From assembly GCA_937937835.1 (NCBI GenBank), contig CALDBJ010000058.1, forward strand, positions 1-24,380: DNA of 24,380 nucleotides. The letters run 5' to 3'. Shown in pieces: positions 23,344 to 24,380 of the stretch. The position numbers and the translations under genes are program-made. Each line of letters starts with the position of its first letter. The first letter of the stretch is position 1. Under the pieces are notes generated by a model. It saw only the letters and a list, made by a program, of their open reading frames with translations, was not told the origin of the DNA and searched no databases. Origin of the DNA: an uncultured Collinsella sp. (lineage in GTDB: Bacteria; Actinomycetota; Coriobacteriia; Coriobacteriales; Coriobacteriaceae).

Positions 23344-24021
23344 ATGGCTATTACCCCTGCTGACATTCAGGCTCAGACCTTCTCTGAGGCCAAGCGCGGC
23401 TACGATCCCGCCGAGGTCGACGTCTTCCTGGAGACCCTGTCCTCTGAGGTCGACGCCATGCTCGCCAAGATTGTCGATCTTAAGGGCCGTCTGACCGCCA
23501 CCGAGCAGCAGCTCGCCGACACGCAGGCCCAGCTCGCTCAGGCTCAGGATGCTGCTGCGCAGGCCGTTCCCGCCGCCCCTGTGGCCGCTCCCGCACCTGA
23601 CTTCTCCGCTCAGGAGCGCCAGATCTCCGCTGCCCTGATCGCCGCCCAGCAGACCGCTGAGGGCATTGTCAACGACGCCAACGAGAACGCTGACCGCATC
23701 CGCAACGAGGCTGACGCCAAGGCCCGCGAGGTCATCCGCCAGGCCCTGACCGAGAAGCAGGCCGAGCTTGAGGAGATCGACCGTCTTAAGGCTTCCCGTG
23801 AGGAGTTCAAGGCCGAGTACCTCAAGCTCATTCAGCACTTCATGGACGATGCTCAGAACTCCTTCCCGTCTGATCTCATGGCTTCCACGCCGGTCGGTTC
23901 CGCTGCTTCTCCGGCTGTGACCGTTCCTGCTGCCGAGCCGCTGCCCGTCGCCGAGCCGGTTATCCCCGTTGCCGATCCCTTTGCACCGATCGACAACTTC
24001 GCCGCCGACGACCTGGACTAA
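23344..24021 (+). CDS. divIVA: DivIVA domain protein (Wag31-like)
   Basis: DivIVA binds curved membrane at poles and septa and recruits other factors. The 225 residues begin with the conserved membrane-binding domain (ITPADIQAQTFSEAKRGYDPAEVDVFLETL), followed by a coiled coil, an Ala/Pro/Gln-rich insert near residues 60-85, a second coiled coil (about 95-175) and a Pro/Ala-rich acidic tail. AAGGAG at 23330-23335, eight bases upstream, supports the ATG. The codon pattern is strongly biased to common codons, which suggests high expression. It closes the division-related run and is followed by a terminator. Confidence 0.93.
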   Translation: MAITPADIQAQTFSEAKRGYDPAEVDVFLETLSSEVDAMLAKIVDLKGRLTATEQQLADTQAQLAQAQDAAAQAVPAAPVAAPAPDFSAQERQISAALIAAQQTAEGIVNDANENADRIRNEADAKAREVIRQALTEKQAELEEIDRLKASREEFKAEYLKLIQHFMDDAQNSFPSDLMASTPVGSAASPAVTVPAAEPLPVAEPVIPVADPFAPIDNFAADDLD

Positions 24022-24046
24022 CATCCAGCTATCATTTAGCGCCTAG

Positions 24047-24076
24047 AAAGGGCCCGCAGTTTGCGGGTCCTTTTTT
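24047..24076 (+). terminator. Rho-independent terminator after divIVA
   Basis: Arms 24047-24058 and 24062-24073 pair over 12 bp with one G-U pair around GTT, followed by a T-run through 24076. It lies 26 bases after the divIVA stop. Confidence 0.92.
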
Positions 24077-24094
24077 GTGGCTGTACGCAGTCTG

Positions 24095-24140
24095 CAAAAC
24101 AAAACGCCGAGTCCTGCGTTTGAGGGCACAGAACTCGGCG
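24095..24140 (-). terminator. Rho-independent terminator of the minus-strand nitroreductase gene
   Basis: On the minus strand, CGCCGAGT (24140-24133) pairs with ACTCGGCG (24112-24105) over 8 bp across a 20-base loop that has further partial pairing, followed by TTTTGTTTTG. It lies about 45 bases after the minus-strand stop codon and faces the divIVA terminator. Confidence 0.75.
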
Positions 24141-24186
24141 AACGGGTGAGCGGTCAAAGGTAGATTTTAAGGCATGTCCCAAATAT

Positions 24187-24380
24187 CTACTTGAGGAGGA
24201 AGTCGGGGAGGGGAATGGTGCGGGCCTCGCGGTGCTCGGGATCGGCGATGTGGTCGGCAGGATAGCCGCAAACGAGCATGTGATAGGGATAGATGCCCTC
24301 GGGCAGGTTGAACTGCTCACAGGCCACCTCGGGCTTAAAATGGCACACCCAGCACGTACCCAGGCCCTGCTCCTCCGCCT
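24187..24380 (-). CDS. Nitroreductase family protein, C-terminal part
   Basis: The minus-strand frame enters at the right edge and stops with TAG at 24189-24187; 63 residues are visible. The segment EEQGLGTCWVCHF near the window edge is the conserved C-terminal helix of nitroreductase-like flavoproteins, followed by LPEGIYPYHMLVCGYPAD, the family strand that usually reads as xxxGYP. These enzymes use FMN and NAD(P)H to reduce nitro groups, quinones or flavins. Substrate cannot be inferred. Three cysteines in 28 residues (Cys9, Cys12, Cys20 of the visible part) are more than usual. The gene converges on divIVA and seems unrelated to division. Confidence 0.85.
   Translation of the reverse strand, partial: AEEQGLGTCWVCHFKPEVACEQFNLPEGIYPYHMLVCGYPADHIADPEHREARTIPLPDFLLK

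Overview
The window is a GC-rich (about 60% by eye), densely packed stretch whose genes all lie on the plus strand except for a partial gene at the right edge. Gene order and protein style (division/cell-wall cluster without ftsA, with ftsQ, sepF, yggT and divIVA near ftsZ) point to an actinobacterium. Protein flavour best fits the Coriobacteriia, most likely Collinsella or a close relative; this is inference from memory of the families, not a database result.

Layout. 1-391: non-coding, with a strong terminator-like hairpin, AT-rich palindromes, a G-rich array resembling MraZ boxes and a good sigma-70-type promoter. 392-15890: the dcw cluster in the order mraZ, rsmH, ftsL-like, ftsI/PBP, murF, mraY, murD, ftsW, murG, murC, murB, ftsQ, ftsZ. 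murE is absent between ftsI and murF, where a 126-bp gap lies instead, and no ftsA is present. ftsZ has its own AT-rich upstream region and is closed by a clear terminator. 16101-21334: pgeF (yfiH), then pstS, pstC, pstA, pstB and phoU in one tight unit; pgeF and pstS share an ATGA overlap. 21455-24021: yggS, sepF, yggT and divIVA, closed by a strong terminator. 24187-24380: C-terminal end of a nitroreductase-family gene on the minus strand, with its own terminator.

How it works together. MraZ probably autoregulates the cluster; MurF, MurD, MurC, MurB, MraY and MurG build lipid II; FtsW and the PBP polymerise and crosslink septal peptidoglycan; FtsQ and the FtsL-like protein link them to the divisome; FtsZ, SepF and DivIVA organise the ring and cell pole. 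With no FtsA in the window, SepF is the evident membrane tether of FtsZ. The Pst/PhoU phosphate-uptake unit sits inside what is usually a continuous ftsZ-pgeF-yggS-sepF-yggT-divIVA run in Gram-positive bacteria. An 11-bp-period direct repeat upstream of pgeF looks like a Pho-type operator.

Most notable points: phosphate uptake embedded in the division cluster with a candidate Pho box; yggT lacking any ATG, GTG or TTG at its expected start; PhoU with both metal-binding motifs degenerate and a long acidic tail; and opposite-charge low-complexity tails on FtsI, FtsW and FtsQ (basic) versus SepF (acidic, tyrosine-rich). I see no mobile element, CRISPR array, tRNA or rRNA.
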